From contig VZRG01000451.1 of the NCBI GenBank assembly GCA_013397435.1, forward strand, positions 372,001 to 436,000: 64,000 nucleotides of DNA, read 5' to 3'. Source of the stretch: Erythrocercus mccallii (taxonomy: Eukaryota > Chordata > Aves > Passeriformes > Dicruridae). How positions within the stretch are numbered: position 1 is the stretch's first letter; every line of letters starts with the position of its first letter. Below are positions 61,513-64,000 of the stretch, in pieces. Under the pieces are notes generated by a model. That model made no database searches and was not told where the DNA came from. It saw nothing but the letters and a program-made list of their open reading frames with translations. A program made the translations under genes and the position numbers.

Positions 61513-64000
61513 GTAAGTTCATGTCAGTGGTATGCAATTCAGGACAGAAATGTACATTCTCCGAGTTTTCTGACTTGTATCCTTAAAAAGTTTACCTTGA
61601 ATAAAATCTTCAATAGAGCATGTACATGTGCATCTAAGTGTTCATGTCTGTTTTATTCTATTCTGCTACTCTTGGTATGAAGATTCAAGGCAGCTTTTCT
61701 AAATTTACAGTCCTCATTTCAATAACTGCTCTTCTGATTGGAGCACTGGTTTTGGCTTTAACTACTATAACAACAGGAATCCACCTATTCATAGTGGGGC
61801 TGGTTCCAGTAAGGATGTGATTAAGACATTTGTAAGTGTTCTGTCCTTTCTTTATAAACCTCCATGAAAATTTTCTTGCTATCCCTATACATTTTCTACA
61901 TTCCTTGGAACTAAACAACAGGCTGGAGGTGTGGGTCAAGGCATGGCTGAGACCTAAGGCTCAGCTGTATCAGTTGTCTGCAGAAGAGATGCCACAGAAC
62001 ACTTTCCATATGCCTGTGTTTACACACAAGTGATTGAGTTCTTCAAAAGGGACATCATGAAAACTAGATTCCCCACATTCATATTTTTCATTGTGAGTAA
62101 ATTTCAAGCTTCAAGATATGACACAGAGAAGAGAAATGTAGAGCATGGCAAAAAATCCTTACTTACTATTAATAGTAAATCAAATTGTCACTCCATATTT
62201 TCTTTAATGCTGAAGTTAAAGCATAATGCTACTTTAACAGACACATGAGGTTAGACTTTGTTACAAAATGAAGAACTCAAGGCTCAATCATCTGATCTAA
62301 ACCCTTTGTCGATGCTAACAAAAATATCCACAAGTCCTGAAACACAGTTTCTATATATCCCAAATTAGTCTCTTCCTACACTGTTCACAGTATTTTGTGA
62401 CAATACAGACATTTGTAAAATGAACAGGGGAGAAAAAAGTGTTCCTCAGAATGGCCTTAAAGTTTTTCTTCTATGCATACATTGCCCTTCTACAGAGCTG
62501 CCTATACACCTGAAATTAGCTAGGGACTGGTGGTACCTTTGTACCTTGATACTGGAGGTGAATACACTCTGGCAAATTTAAGACTTAGGAGGAAAGTGCT
62601 TTTTTTATTCTTCAGTCAGTTCCTGCTTTAGAGATGTGTCTAGCATGAATTTTATCACCCTCGTATCTCTTCTTTTTATTATGCTCAGAGAAACAGCCAG
62701 GCCACAGAGCAAGAGAATGGTTCTCTGATGTGCTTTTCTATCACTTCCTTGCTGCCCTTTGTTCATATAACATTCTTTTCCTATGACAATGCTCTGTAAC
62801 TCTATCAGTTCCACACTCACAATTCCACATCTCCTCCATACTACACTTTTAAATTCCCATGTGCCTATTATAAATGTTATGCTAGAGGTTTTATTACTTA
62901 TTAGCACTATAGGCTGTTATTAATGTCTGTGTTTATAGGATTGAATATAGATCTTCAAAATGGTACTTAGGAAACCAAATGAGAAGTGTTAGAAAGGGCA
63001 GCATGGTTACCAAAAACCAATGCACATAATACTTGTAAAGATAAGAGGAAAAATGTTGGATATGCAGTGCTATCTTCAACATCAAACTCCTTCTGTTTAG
63101 AGAAAAACATTCAGCATTAAAATATGCTGAATTTCTTCTCTCCTTGCCTTTCTTACCACACTGCATGACTGCCTCTTGAACCTCCTCACTGCTGCATCCA
63201 GCTTGAATAGTCAGTGTGTAATAACTTTAGTAATAATCTCCAAGATGTTTAGAACTGCATTTCATCCTTCCCTATGAAGGACAAACAGCCAAAGTTTTTC
63301 TTTCATCTCTCCAAATAAGGAGCAAGGCATCCTACAGCTGACTATTGCACCTGAACCCAGTTTGAAGGAGATTAACAGATTGATACTCTATAGGTGTTCT
63401 TTTCTATTTATTTCATTTCATTCTTGGGAATAAATGCTAAAATTAAGGCTTCTATTTTTAGGGCTATTCCCTACTAGAGAGAAGGAAAGGGTGTCTTCAA
63501 AAGCAATTCAGCTTGCCTAAATCTGATCTGTACTTGATGGTATCCTCAGATCAGACTCCTAATCAGGCAAATGTCCTGAGAGGCATGGGATGAAAAAGGT
63601 TTCCAGCTTTGGAAGAGTCCAAAAGAGAAAACAAAAGATGTTATTGTTAAAGTTTTCCATTTTGATTAATATTTTTATATATATATTACTTCATGCTAGG
63701 GACTCTCAAAATTCTAGGTGTAATTTTGTCTTTCATCTTGTTTTTCTTGTCTCACAGATTTTCTAAGTAAGGAATTTTTTGGTTTAAAGCCTATACAACT
63801 CCTAGTTTTCAATATTTCTTTTAAACAATATGAAAAATATATTTTTTTTCCTTTTATTGACCAATATTAGATAAGTCATATCACCCTCAGGAAGGGCATG
63901 TCATGCATGTACATTAAGCCCTCTGATATATGCGTAAATATTCATCTTGTGTGTCACACATTTTCACTGCCACAACGGGCACTTCAGCTTATTGTCTAAA
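61513..64000. other. Unique AT-rich sequence, no supported gene
   Basis: No gene, RNA gene or recognisable transposon to the window end. Open frames up to 100 codons on both strands lack motifs. One short plus-strand frame near 61638-61820 encodes a hydrophobic stretch (ISITALLIGALVLALTT) that could look like a membrane segment. It has no start context or homology that I can recognise. Confidence 0.5.

Noticed and set aside
1..64000. tRNA, rRNA, spliceosomal RNA or known microRNA genes
   Set aside because: I looked for B-box words, U-RNA start sequences and familiar microRNA seeds by eye and found none convincing. A tRNAscan or Rfam search could still find diverged ones.
1..64000. Prokaryotic or phage content, CRISPR arrays, or an operon
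   Set aside because: No dense coding, no ribosome-binding sites and no regularly spaced direct repeats. CR1, SINE and LTR relics show vertebrate nuclear DNA.

Overview
This is vertebrate nuclear DNA, almost certainly from a bird. The clearest sign is a well-preserved CR1 LINE 3' end at 28.2-29.0 kb. A complete solo LTR at 54.9-55.7 kb also looks like the ERVL-type LTRs I associate with songbirds; the passerine assignment rests on memory and is less certain than 'bird'. The sequence is AT-rich and CpG-poor. It has no operons, no CRISPR array, no rRNA and no tRNA gene that I can see. The longest open frames (142 and 143 codons, minus strand, 58.6-59.7 kb) are about what chance gives in 64 kb of AT-rich DNA. 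I therefore report no confident protein-coding gene. The window reads as a gene desert or the inside of very long introns.

Layout. 1-8.5 kb: AT-rich unique sequence with short repeats. 8.6-8.8 kb: eroded minus-strand CR1 piece. 8.8-23.2 kb: unique sequence with small tandem repeats (11.8, 16.5, 16.8, 19.5 kb) and blocks that look like conserved non-coding DNA (12.3 and 17.0 kb). 23.2-23.8 kb: second minus-strand CR1 remnant with a recognisable reverse-transcriptase stretch. 26.0-26.3 kb: the best candidate exon, 177 nt with intact splice sites and an open frame. 28.2-29.0 kb: plus-strand CR1 3' end. 33.0-33.85 kb: a CpG-rich promoter-like patch with a near-consensus CTCF motif and CRE/ETS-like sites. 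34.6-47.6 kb: unique sequence with three further exon-like segments on either strand and, at 46.7 kb, an old tRNA-derived SINE. 48.2 kb: two short tandem repeats. 54.9-55.7 kb: solo LTR flanked by a perfect 5-bp target duplication. 61.1-61.3 kb: a long (AAGG)n microsatellite, followed by another exon-like segment.

How it may fit together. The 8-mer CAGGTAAG, a perfect U1-type splice donor, occurs seven times on the plus strand and twice on the minus strand. Roughly one per strand is expected from base composition. With the 26.1 kb exon and the 33.4 kb promoter-like patch, this suggests plus-strand transcription through the window, either a long non-coding RNA or alternative exons of a large gene. 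That is inference; RNA-seq or cross-species alignment would settle it. I did not find a clearly new biological system.
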